In this document: positions 8,752 through 17,196 of the stretch, one piece after another
Position numbering within the stretch: the first letter of the stretch is position 1
Layout of the letters: every line of letters starts with the position of its first letter
Source: Selenomonas sp. ND2010
Lineage (GTDB): Bacteria > Bacillota > Negativicutes > Selenomonadales > Selenomonadaceae
Assembly: GCF_000702005.1 (NCBI RefSeq)
Contig: NZ_JNKI01000001.1
Coordinates: 124,001 to 188,000, forward strand
DNA: 64,000 nucleotides
Direction of reading: 5' to 3'
Position numbers and translations under genes: made by a program
The notes under the pieces: generated by a model
Seen by the model: only the letters and a program-made list of their open reading frames with translations
Database searches by the model: none
Told to the model about the DNA's origin: nothing

Positions 8752-9385
8752 GTGTTCATTCTGGATAGGAGTGGCTCCATGAGCGGCTTGGAGGCTGATA
8801 CCATCGGCGGCTTCAACTCACTCATCAAGAAGCAAAGGAAGGAGCCGGGAGAGGTTATTGTTTCCACGGTGCTGTTTGATGATACCTGCGATGTCATTCA
8901 CGACAGGGTGCCAATGGACAAGGGGGGCAAAGCTGACGGAGGATACCTACTTTGTCCGTGGCTGCACGGCTCTGCTGGATGCTGTAGGTGGTGCTATTCA
9001 CTATATCGGCAACATTCACAAGTATGCTCGTGACGAGGACAGACCGGAGAAGACTCTGTTCATCATCACCACAGACGGCATGGAGAATGCCAGTCGTCGG
9101 TATACCTACAAGAAGGTTAAGAAGATGGTGGAGCGGCAGAAGGAGAAGTACGGCTGGGAGTTTCTGTTCCTGGGGGCCAATATGGATGCCATAGCAGCTG
9201 CAGGTAACATCGGCATCCATGCTGACAGGGCGGTTACCTATCAGTGTGATGGGGAAGGGACGGCTCTCAACTATGAAGTACTAGAGGAAGCTATCCACCA
9301 TGTGCGTAACTTCTCTGAGCCACTGGCACCTTGTTGGATGCGTAAGATTGATGAGGATGTAAAGCGGCGTGGCGGCAGAAAATAA
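8752..9385 (+). pseudogene. vWA-domain protein, frameshifted and lacking a good start
   Basis: The frame reads VFILDRSGSMSGLEADTIGG, the opening strand and MIDAS motif (DxSxS) of a von Willebrand A domain. At the G6 run 8922-8927 it loses phase; dropping one G restores a continuous product through TYFVRGCTALLDAVGGAIH, LFIITTDGMENAS and FLFLGANMDAIAAA to 9385. Upstream codons in frame (LTEI) also fit the family, but there is no ATG, GTG or TTG between the stop at 8695 and GTG 8752, and no well-placed ribosome site. The 5' end therefore seems lost as well. It follows the CBASS pair but its frame overlaps the SLATT gene end. Confidence 0.8.
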
Positions 9386-9399
9386 AAGCGACTATGAGG

Positions 9400-9429
9400 C
9401 TGCTCGGCAGATGGCTGGGCAGTCTTTTT
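9400..9429 (+). terminator. Possible intrinsic terminator after the vWA gene
   Basis: CTGCTCGGC (9400-9408) pairs with GCTGGGCAG (9414-9422) with wobbles, followed by TCTTTTT. Confidence 0.5.
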
Positions 9430-9508
9430 GTTCGGTTTTGCTAGAGAACAGCCCCTCTCTGGTGTATAATGGATATTGAAAATTATAGGAACGAACGGGA
9501 GATTTACA

Positions 9509-10021
9509 TTGAAGGTACTGAATTTTTATGGCGGCGCTGGCATTGGCAAGAGTACCATCGCCGCTGACATATTTTCGAAGCTGAAGCGCAAGGGGCATAA
9601 GACGGAACTGGTGGGCGAATACGCTAAGTGGCTCTGGTATCAGAACGCTACGGACATTGTGCAAGACCAACTGTATCTTTTTGCCGAGCAGGTACATCGG
9701 CTGAAAACGCTGGAACGGTACGGCGTAAAGTATGCGGTCTGCGACTCGCCTCTGCCGCTGAACATCATCTACAACAACACGCCGGATGAGCTTTTTGACC
9801 AGCTGGTGATGCATGAACACGCCAAGTTTGACAACGTGGAGTACCTTCTGCGGCGCAATGACGAGTTTATCAGCATCGATGGGCGCAAGGAGACCAATCT
9901 GGAACGGGCAAAGGTGAAGGATGAGGAAATCAAGGCAGTTCTGGAGGGGGCTGGGATTAGCTATACGGTCATATCTCCTTGGGAGACAGACAAGGTACTG
10001 CTGGACTTGAAGATGAAGTGA
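9509..10021 (+). CDS. P-loop ATP-binding protein, NadR/Ttd14-like
   Basis: 170 residues from TTG 9509, chosen because GGGAG lies 7 nt upstream and the product then opens with the conserved strand and Walker A (VLNFYGGAGIGKST). Later features include a DSPLPLNI segment and a C-terminal VISPWETDK strand. The fold resembles the small kinase-like ATPases related to the NadR kinase domain, found in phages and islands. The substrate is unknown; a nucleotide or NAD-related role is a guess from the fold and from the neighbouring deoxyribosyltransferase. A duplicate of its last codons lies at about 11165-11194. A TATAAT at 9465-9470 may be its -10 box. Confidence 0.6.
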   Translation: MKVLNFYGGAGIGKSTIAADIFSKLKRKGHKTELVGEYAKWLWYQNATDIVQDQLYLFAEQVHRLKTLERYGVKYAVCDSPLPLNIIYNNTPDELFDQLVMHEHAKFDNVEYLLRRNDEFISIDGRKETNLERAKVKDEEIKAVLEGAGISYTVISPWETDKVLLDLKMK

Positions 10022-10031
10022 GGTGCGGGCA

Positions 10032-10079
10032 ATGAAGGTATATTTTGCTGGCTCCATCCGTGATGTGGTGTTGAAATAA
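10032..10079 (+). pseudogene. 5' remnant of a nucleoside 2-deoxyribosyltransferase gene
   Basis: Ten codons (MKVYFAGSIR) match the start of the deoxyribosyltransferase at 11206; the frame then ends after five unrelated codons. It sits 10 bp after the P-loop gene and marks where the original P-loop/deoxyribosyltransferase operon was interrupted. Confidence 0.75.
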
Positions 10080-10126
10080 GCTCCTTTATTAGAAGTTTAA
10101 GTTTTAGGCGATGGAGATACGAGTTG

Positions 10127-10525
10127 ATGAAAAGTATAGAAGTCGTTGCCGCTGCAATATATAAAGATGGCAAGGTATTGGCTGCACAGCGGGGCTATGG
10201 TGAATTTAAGGGCGGTTGGGAATTTCCAGGGGGGAAAGTTGAGTCTGGAGAATCGCTTGAGGAAGCGATTGTGCGCGAAATTCAAGAAGAAATGGAAACG
10301 ATGATTGAAGTCGGTGAAAAGATTGGAACCGTTGAGTACGATTACCCAAACTTTCATCTCAAGATGCACTGCTTCTGGGCAAAGGTAAAAGAAGGAAAAT
10401 TTAAGCTCCTAGAGCATGATGCTGTTATGTGGTTAGATAAGAAGAGTATCCAAACTATACAGTGGTTGCCAGCAGATGTGGAGCTAGTGGAGAAAGTTGC
10501 GAAGAGATTGGATTATCAATCATGA
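10127..10525 (+). CDS. NUDIX hydrolase, MutT-like (8-oxo-dGTP diphosphatase type)
   Basis: 132 residues from ATG 10127, with GGAG 10 nt upstream. The NUDIX box GX5EX7REUXEE is complete at about residues 36-56 (GGKVESGESLEEAIVREIQE), after KGGWEFPGG, as in MutT-type pyrophosphohydrolases. Length and the N-terminal VVAAAIYKDGKVLAAQRG fit 8-oxo-dGTP diphosphatases. The G6 run at 10229-10234 lies in the box and is in frame. It lies between two copies of the P-loop/deoxyribosyltransferase junction, so it probably arrived with that rearrangement. Confidence 0.87.
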   Translation: MKSIEVVAAAIYKDGKVLAAQRGYGEFKGGWEFPGGKVESGESLEEAIVREIQEEMETMIEVGEKIGTVEYDYPNFHLKMHCFWAKVKEGKFKLLEHDAVMWLDKKSIQTIQWLPADVELVEKVAKRLDYQS

Positions 10526-10575
10526 CGAATTACTGGCGTTATAGTCAGCGATATATTTTTAGAGGTGATAACTAA

Positions 10576-11106
10576 ATGTCCATATTTTATGTATATCAAA
10601 ATCAGACGTACCAGCATGAACATGACGGTGGCTATGTATGGTCGCCACAACGTGATAAAAGAGGTTGTGAGAATCAAGGATATAAAATCATGACGGAGAT
10701 ACGTAAGGGTGATTTCATCATCCATCATGCTAGCACAGCTATTCAGGCGGTAGGAATAGCCACTTCTGATTGTTATGAATCACAGCAGCCGCGGGCGCTG
10801 AAAGATGCTAAGACGGATGTGGATTGGGATAATGATGGCTATCGCGTGGATGTAGACTACGTTGACTTCGATGTGCCACTCGATATGCGTACGTGTAAGT
10901 CGTGGCTGGCAGAGCATTGGACACAGAATAGTGCCTTCAATCGCAAGGGTATGGGAAAACAGCAGTACATGTGCCATGTGTCTAATGAACACGTGCTATT
11001 TTTGATGGAACAGTCACTAAAGCATCAACGCCGCACTTCCGTCAAAGAAATTATAGAGCGGGTTATGGTGCAGGCTGGTGGTAGGTTTGCATCAAGGCGT
11101 CACTGA
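10576..11106 (+). CDS. EVE/PUA-like domain protein
   Basis: 176 residues. The N-terminal ~75 residues (FYVYQNQTYQHEHDGGYVWS, GDFIIHHASTAIQAVGIAT) resemble the EVE (PUA-like) modules found in front of restriction endonucleases, which bind modified bases or RNA. No nuclease motif follows; the C-terminus is short and ends in SRRH. It may be a free-standing EVE protein or the front of a truncated modification-dependent restriction enzyme. ATG 10576 follows AGAGGTGATAAC. Confidence 0.55.
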   Translation: MSIFYVYQNQTYQHEHDGGYVWSPQRDKRGCENQGYKIMTEIRKGDFIIHHASTAIQAVGIATSDCYESQQPRALKDAKTDVDWDNDGYRVDVDYVDFDVPLDMRTCKSWLAEHWTQNSAFNRKGMGKQQYMCHVSNEHVLFLMEQSLKHQRRTSVKEIIERVMVQAGGRFASRRH

Positions 11107-11205
11107 TTATGCCAAAGTGACATTGTTATTACAATGTGGAGTGTTTGCTGTGTTAATCTGTCGATGAGGTGCTGCTGGATTTGAAGAAGAAATGAGGCTC
11201 ATAAT

Positions 11206-11632
11206 ATGAAGGTGTATTTTGCAGGCTCCATCCGTGGGGGGGCGGCAGGACGCAGAGCTCTACCGCAAGGTTATAGCGGTCTTAAAGGAGAGACACCAGG
11301 TGCTTACTGAGCATGTGGGCGACCTGAGTCTGTCTACCGTTGAGGACAAGGGGGATAAGGCCATCTATGAACAGGACACAGCCTGGTTGCGGGAATGTGA
11401 TGTAGTAATGGCAGAATGTACCCAGGTTTCTTTGGGAGTAGGCTATGAGCTCGCTTACGCTGAATCCCATGGCAAGGAAGTACATATTTTCTATCGTACC
11501 CAGGAGATGCAGCTCTCGGCTATACTATCGGGGAATGAACGGTTCCACATCCACAGATATGCTGATGAAAATGAGATATTGGCATGGGCGAGAGGATTTG
11601 ATGAGGCGCTTACGTGTGTTAAAAGTATATAA
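11206..11632 (+). pseudogene. Nucleoside 2-deoxyribosyltransferase, frameshifted at a G7 run
   Basis: ATG 11206 gives MKVYFAGSIRGG and then loses frame in the G7 run 11236-11242. With six Gs the product continues as RQDAELYRKV, LTEHVGDLSL, WLRECDVVMAECTQVSLGVG and YELAYAESHGK to 11632, about 141 residues. The GSIRGGR opening, the ECDxVxAE catalytic region and the GVGYE loop are typical of this family, which exchanges or hydrolyses bases on deoxyribonucleosides. As written it gives only a short peptide. It may be inactive, phase-switched or a sequencing error. Confidence 0.82.
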
Positions 11633-11720
11633 GCAGAGCGGATTGGAAGTGCCGGTGCAGACGGATATAAGTGAATAGACAAATGAAATATGAAGTTTTC
11701 CGGAGAGGAGCAATGCATAG

Positions 11721-11765
11721 AAAGGCCTCGAAGCCTTATAAATGAGCGACTTCGAGGCCTTTTTG
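11721..11765. terminator. Strong intrinsic terminator
   Basis: AAAGGCCTCGAAG (11721-11733) and CTTCGAGGCCTTT (11750-11762) form a perfect 13-bp stem, followed by further Ts. It ends the nucleotide-gene cluster and may act on both strands. Confidence 0.85.
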
Positions 11766-11820
11766 TATTAATGGGGTATGCTGGGGACGAGCAGGTATGT
11801 CTGAGCCTGTTTATGGTAAC

Positions 11821-12253
11821 TCACAGTTTCTCATAATAATCACGTATCTTCTTGGCCATCAACACACGGCGTTCCTTCAAAAATTCAGGGTAATCAGATG
11901 AGGTCATTGTGGTAATTCTATGGGGGATATAGTTGGCATCCAGATTTTCCCCCAAAACGGATTCCTCTGCAATTGTACCGCAGGTGAGCTTGTCAGTACC
12001 ACATTGTGACAGTGCTTGATTGAAATAATCGCTTGGGGCCTTTTTGCCCACGGCAATGTTGACCGTGGTATCGAGATATGTATAGTTCGCCACTTGGTTA
12101 TAAAGTGATTTGTCGTTATAACCGTTTTGTTTCAGATACTCCTTGGGGAAGATGTGATGAACATCCCCGGCTGCAGTAATAAGGTGCTCCACTTTGGAGG
12201 TGGTGGACAACAAGGAATGATCACCGAAGAAAATGAAGCCCCCTTTGCTATAT
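11821..12253 (-). pseudogene. 3' remnant of a GmrSD-type (DUF262/DUF1524) nuclease gene
   Basis: On the minus strand the frame encodes ~140 residues with no convincing start; a TTG lies at 12213 but the frame is open back to 12253. It contains the DUF1524 HNH signature GDVHHIFPKEYL, then YTYLDTTVNIAVGKK and a C-terminal LKERRVLMAKKIRDYYEKL. These are C-terminal features of GmrSD/DUF262 proteins, modification-dependent restriction enzymes of 500-700 residues. The N-terminal DUF262 NTPase region is missing, so this is a fragment. It abuts the upstream region of hsdR. Confidence 0.78.
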
Positions 12254-12277
12254 ACAAATTATAGCAATAAAATAAAT

Positions 12278-12294
12278 CCTCATCAATGATGAGG
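12278..12294. promoter_or_regulatory. Short palindrome ahead of hsdR, possible operator
   Basis: CCTCATCA-A-TGATGAGG is a perfect 8-bp inverted repeat around one base, 21 bp before the preferred hsdR start. It could be an operator or a small leader hairpin. Confidence 0.35.
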
Positions 12295-12315
12295 TGATAA
12301 TCGAGGTGCATGAAC

Positions 12316-15300
12316 ATGGCGCAGAGCGAGGCTGTGATGGAAAGGGATTTGATACGGCAGTTGACGCAGGATGTGTCGCAGTGGACGTATCGCAAGGATA
12401 TTCGGGATGAAGCGTCGCTTTGGGCGAATTTCCGCGATAAGCTCAATCAGAACAATCAAGCCGCCCTTGATGGGGAGCCTATTACCGATACCGAGTTCCA
12501 TCAGATTCGGGAGTATATGCTCGATGTGGCCAAGAGCCCTTATAAGGCGGCACTGAGGCTGGCGGGGGGAGAATGGCGAGGCGGTTATCCCGCTAGCGCG
12601 CGAGGATGCCAGCAAGGGGACGATTCATCTTATGGCAGTCAGCAACCGTGAGATTGCGGGCGGCCGTTCGTCCTATGAGGTCATCAACCAGTTTGTTTCC
12701 GATAAGCAGGATGCGGATGATCGTGAGCGCCGTTTTGATGTGACGCTGCTCATTAATGGCCTGCCGATGATTCATATTGAGCTCAAGAATCAGGAGCATC
12801 CGTTTATGGATGCGTTCCGTCAAATCAAGAAGTACAGTCTCGAGGGCAAGTTCCGCGGGCTCTTTGGCATGGTGCAGATGTTTGTGGTGTCCAATGGCAG
12901 TAATACGCGCTATATCGCGGCCGATACGGGCTCGAATCTCAATGAGAAGTTCCTGACGGCTTGGGTCAATCAGCAGAATGAGCCGGTGGAGAATTATCTG
13001 GAGTTTGCGCGGGAAGTCCTGCGGATTCCTGCGGCTCATGAGATGATTGGTCATTACAGTGTCATTGATGCCGAGCGCCATAAGCTCATCCTGCTGCGGC
13101 CCTATCAGGTCCATGCCATTGAGGCGGTCAAGCGGGCGTCGGCCAGACAGGAGTCGGGCTTTGTCTGGCATACGACCGGTTCGGGCAAGACGCTGACTTC
13201 CTATACAGTAGCCAAGAATCTCTCGCTTATCCCGGGCATCGACAAGACGATTTTCCTCATTGACCGCAAAGACCTTGACCAGCAGACGTCGCTCGCGTTC
13301 AAGGCCTATGCCGAAAATGACAGCATTGATGTAGACGATACCGATAACGTGCACGAGCTTTTGCAGAAGCTCAAGAACAAAGACCGGCTGGTGATTGTCA
13401 CGACTATCCAGAAGTTGCAGATCATCATGAAGCGGTACAATGCGGAGGTCAAGAGGGATTCGCCGACGGCGAAGCGCTTCCATGGATTGTGCATCGCCTT
13501 TGTTGTCGACGAATGCCATCGCACGGTCACGCCGGAGACCCAGCGGGAGCTGCAGAAGTTCTTTTGCCATTCGCTTTGGTATGGTTTTACGGGAACGCCA
13601 ATCTTCGACGAGAACAAGCGCCAGCGCAAGGGCGATTTGGCGCGCACCACAGAGGCCCTCTATGGGCCCTGCCTGCATAACTATACCATTAAGGAAGCCT
13701 TGCAGAACAAGGCGGTGCTGGGCTTTCAAATCGACTATAAGGACTCCCTGTCGGAGGATACCATCCTGACAATCGGTGAGCAGTTGGGGGCGGGCAGCTA
13801 CACGGCGCTGGCAGGGCAGGATGCTGTGGTGCGTGAGCGCAGTGTCTTGCAGGCTTTCTATAAAAAGGAAGGGGAAGACGCCTACGATAACGATGCGCAT
13901 CGGCGTGGTGTGGTCGAATACATCCTCAACAAGACGGCGGGCAAATTCCGTTTGCAGGCACCGCAGGGCGAAGCCTATGAAGCCATCCTCACCGTGCCAT
14001 CCATCGCGATTGCGCAGAAGTATTATACTTTGTTCCAGCAGTATATTGCGGAGGGGAAGATTGCGGCTTCGGTGCGCGAGAAATGCGTCGATTTCCCGAA
14101 GATTGCCATTACCTACACCGTCACGGAGAACGAGGAAGATTCTATCGCTAATCAGCAGGCGATGAAGGCATCCCTTAACGATTATAATGCAATGTTTGGG
14201 ACGAAGTTCGGGCTGGACAGCCTGGCGGCCTATAATACGAATCTCAATGACCGTCTGGCGCGTAAGAAAGGCCGTTATAAACAGCGAAAGGAGCAGCTTG
14301 ACCTCGTCATCGTGGTAGACCGCCTGCTCACTGGTTTTGATGCGCCGCCCTGTGCCATTTTGTTTGTCGACCGTCCGCCCATGGCACCGCAGAATATCAT
14401 TCAGGCCTTCAGCCGTACCAATCGCATCTATGATAAGAGCAAGCGCTATGGTATGATTGTCATCTTCCAGCGCTCGGCGGAGTACAAAGAGGCGGTGGAT
14501 GGCGCGCTATTGCTTTACAGCCATGGCGGTACCAATGAAGTCAGTGCGCCAGCTTTTGCGGAGCTGGAAAAGGAGTTTCGGAAGGCGCTTAACGAACTTA
14601 AGAGTCTGGCGCCGACGCCTGAAAATGTCGATGCGCTGACAGACCGCAGTGCCATGCAGAAATTTGCCAAGGCCTTCCAGAAGGTCGACCGCCTCAGCGG
14701 GGAGCTGCAGGTCTATCAGGAGTGGGAAGATCATGACCTTTCGGAGTATGGCGTCCATAAAGAAATGCTTAACGATTATAGCGGCAAATACCGCAATGTT
14801 ATCGAAGAACTGCGCAAGTCAAAAGAAGATGAAGACGAGCCGATTGCCATCGATATCGGTTATGAGCTCGAGAACATCACCAGCGTGACCATCGACTATC
14901 GCTATATCCTTTCACTGATTCAGAGCTACATGCCCGAGGAGGATGTCCTCATCGCTGCGCCTATTGAGGATGAAGCCATCGACAACCATATTACTAAACT
15001 TCGTGAGACAAATCCGGCATTGGCTGATGTCATTGGCGGATTCTGGGAGGATATGAAGCAAGACCCGATAAAGTACAAGGGGCTTGATGCGCGGACGGTG
15101 ATCGAGACGCGCATTGAGGAAATCGTCGCCAACCAAATCAACGATTTCACGGAAGAATGGTGTGCCCGGAAAAAAGACGTACTGGCTATCTTGGATACTT
15201 TCAGGAAAGGCGATAAGGTTTCGCTCGTCACCGACTATGATGCCTATAAGCAAAAGCATGAGGGTGTCAGCAAACTAAAATACAACCGCAACGCCAAAGA

Positions 15301-15349
15301 GGCTGTAATCGAGCTCATAGAGAAAATCCGGCCATTGCGGGAAAAGTGA
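12316..15349 (+). pseudogene. hsdR: Type I restriction enzyme HsdR, one-base frameshift near the N-terminus
   Basis: ATG 12316 (CGAGGTG 7 nt upstream) gives a normal HsdR start (MAQSEAVMERDLIRQLTQDV). Frame is lost at the G6 run 12564-12569; with five Gs it reads RLAGENGEAVIPLAREDASK into the long downstream frame, about 1010 residues in total. The restored protein has the nuclease region (HIELKNQ), the motor Walker A HTTGSGKT, VDECHRT in place of DEAH, FTGTPIF and the late helicase motif region. It would cut and translocate DNA, but needs HsdM and HsdS. HsdM is truncated and hsdS is absent, so the system is probably dead even if the run reverts. Confidence 0.9.
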
Positions 15350-15353
15350 ATGC

Positions 15354-15394
15354 AAAATGAGGATAATCGCTGATGCGATTATCCTCATTTTTTT
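15354..15394 (+). terminator. Strong intrinsic terminator after hsdR
   Basis: A 17-bp perfect stem (AAAATGAGGATAATCGC, 15354-15370, with its complement at 15375-15391) has a TGAT loop and continues into a T run. Confidence 0.9.
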
Positions 15395-15460
15395 ATTTGC
15401 AGTTTTTTTCGCGTTGCACTTGGACGTCCCCTTTGCCGCTAAACGCTTGCGGTTAAAGAT

Positions 15461-16027
15461 TCAATGGAAGCGGCCCAGGATAATGATGAGGAGGAAGACC
15501 AGGACTCCGAAAAGATAGGCGGCGCCAAAGAAATATGAGAAGAAATGACGATGACCGGTCAATTTTTCCCGACGATATAAATAAATTGGCGGGCAGAGGA
15601 ATATTGCAAGATAATACCATTTGGATAGCGGAAATCCTGCGCGTTCCAAGTAGTTTTTATCAATGCAAAGCAGGGAGGAAGAGAAGAGCGAGATGTAGGG
15701 CGGCATAGGTGGCAGATGCAGGGGATTCTGCACGATGCCGTAGAGGAAGGGGAGAAACAAGGCCAGCCGGCAGAGGTTCCAGCCTTTTTGCAGAAGTGCT
15801 AAATCCTCAGGCGTAGGGGGGAAAATCATGTTTGCCGGACCGGACGCTGCGCCGCTGGCGGCGTAGTTCATGTTCATAGGGGGAACTGCAGCAGTGGCAA
15901 ATTCTGGTGCCTTTTGGTCAGTCGTATTTGGATTTGCTGCTGGTCCTGGACTGTTTACAGGCGTGCCGCAGCTTGAACAGAACTTTGAATCATTTTCCAA
16001 TGGATTACCACATTTCATGCAAAACAT
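15461..16027 (-). CDS. Zinc-ribbon membrane protein
   Basis: 188 residues. The N-terminus is a zinc ribbon with two CxxC knuckles (CMKCGNPLENDSKFCSSCG), followed by a Pro/Ala-rich linker and about three hydrophobic segments, the last near the C-terminus (GVLVFLLIIIL). No enzyme motif is seen. A TGACCGGTCA palindrome (15552-15561) encodes part of KLTGHRHF between membrane segments. It is divergent from another zinc-ribbon gene at 16244; function is unknown. Confidence 0.72.
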   Translation of the reverse strand: MFCMKCGNPLENDSKFCSSCGTPVNSPGPAANPNTTDQKAPEFATAAVPPMNMNYAASGAASGPANMIFPPTPEDLALLQKGWNLCRLALFLPFLYGIVQNPLHLPPMPPYISLFSSSLLCIDKNYLERAGFPLSKWYYLAIFLCPPIYLYRREKLTGHRHFFSYFFGAAYLFGVLVFLLIIILGRFH

Positions 16028-16052
16028 AAAAATTCCTCACTTTAAATAATAA

Positions 16053-16127
16053 TTTGCTAAGCTATCAAATATAGATAGTTTATACAATTGTTTCTTATAC
16101 ATACTACGCAGGGATTATTTGCTAAGC
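16053..16127. repeat. Direct repeat TTTGCTAAGC in the divergent intergenic region
   Basis: TTTGCTAAGC occurs at 16053-16062 and again at 16118-16127 between the two divergent zinc-ribbon genes. Between them CTATC and GATAG form a small inverted repeat. Shared operators are possible. No clear consensus promoter is seen in 16028-16243. Confidence 0.4.
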
Positions 16128-16243
16128 GTTAATCTTCGATTAGATATCCATTAAATCGTGCAAATTTTAATGAAATTATATTTTTTACGTGCTATGGTGT
16201 CTAGCGGAAAAATTCTTATGAAAAATGGATGGAGGATACGATT

Positions 16244-17059
16244 ATGTTTTGTAAAAATTGTAACACGCAGCTGCCGGATAATGCGACATTCTGCAAAATT
16301 TGTGGTGCACGGTTGACACAGGAATCCGCAGGGCCCGCGAAATCGCAGACGGTTATCCAGCCGCCGGAGCCGCCGATGGGGCATACGGCTTCGCAGATGA
16401 ACAGACAGGGGGGCTATTATCCACAGCAACAGCCGCAGCGAGCTTCGACGCTGAAGATTGTAGGCTTGACGTTGGCGGCGGTAGTGGCAGTTGGGGGCGT
16501 TTTCTTTGCCGTCTCGGGCTCAGATGCAAAGGATAAGCCGTCTACGGAGGTAAGCGAGCCGGCAGCACCGGGCGGGAGCAGCACGAAGCAGGATAAAAAC
16601 CAGCCGTCACAGGCACAGCCCCAGCAGACCCAGAAGCCGGCGGCAGGAACGTTAGCAATTAAGGAGAAAAATTTAAAAGTAAGTCTAAAAGAAACCGGTC
16701 AGCAATTGCTGACGATAGCCGATGCACAGATTTCTTTTGATGCATCTGGCCGTCCGCAATTGTGCTTCTTGTACCAAAATGATACTGGCAAGCAGGTGAA
16801 GAGCCTCGATCTGCTGGTCAGAGCTGTTGGCCCGAATGGTGAGTTTATGAAAAGCCCTGTAACGGGAGATACGGTTCAGGCTGTGGAACTGAACCGTGTC
16901 CTGGCACCGGGCGCAGCTACGAGCGCTAGTGACGTTATTCCTTTGACGGATCTGCCACAGGCTGGCAAATATCAGGTCGTAATCAGCTGCATCAATTATG
17001 CGGATTCTAGTTATCTGATGTTTGACTACGACTATCGCCCGACGCTTGTTCTCGAGTGA
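16244..17059 (+). CDS. Zinc-ribbon, single-TM protein with C-terminal beta domain
   Basis: 271 residues from ATG 16244, preceded by GGAGG at 16231-16235. The N-terminal zinc ribbon is CKNCNTQLPDNATFCKICG. A transmembrane segment lies at about 75-95 (IVGLTLAAVVAVGGVFFAVS). It is followed by a Pro/Gln/Ala/Ser-rich linker to about 145 and a C-terminal ~130-residue domain that looks beta-rich (LLTIADAQISFDASGRP, LDLLVRAVGPNGEF). The ribbon faces the cytoplasm and the C-domain probably lies outside the membrane. Function is unknown; a sensory or envelope role is a guess. Confidence 0.72.
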   Translation: MFCKNCNTQLPDNATFCKICGARLTQESAGPAKSQTVIQPPEPPMGHTASQMNRQGGYYPQQQPQRASTLKIVGLTLAAVVAVGGVFFAVSGSDAKDKPSTEVSEPAAPGGSSTKQDKNQPSQAQPQQTQKPAAGTLAIKEKNLKVSLKETGQQLLTIADAQISFDASGRPQLCFLYQNDTGKQVKSLDLLVRAVGPNGEFMKSPVTGDTVQAVELNRVLAPGAATSASDVIPLTDLPQAGKYQVVISCINYADSSYLMFDYDYRPTLVLE

Positions 17060-17196
17060 TGAATAAATCCGGTCATTGCGGGATAAGTGATATTCGGCGG
17101 TAAAAGTAAATTTATGCAGGAAAATCAAGTCCTCCGTAGAATCCAGTAAGGGAAAGGATGTGATTGTTCAATGGAACAAGGGAGGACGAGGAGATC

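Noticed and set aside
8204-9385. vWA gene as a working third CBASS component
   Set aside because: It lacks a start codon and has a one-base frameshift; the association may be accidental.
12593-13900. 435-codon antisense frame opposite hsdR
   Set aside because: The plus-strand HsdR motor motifs are unambiguous; the antisense frame is a shadow.
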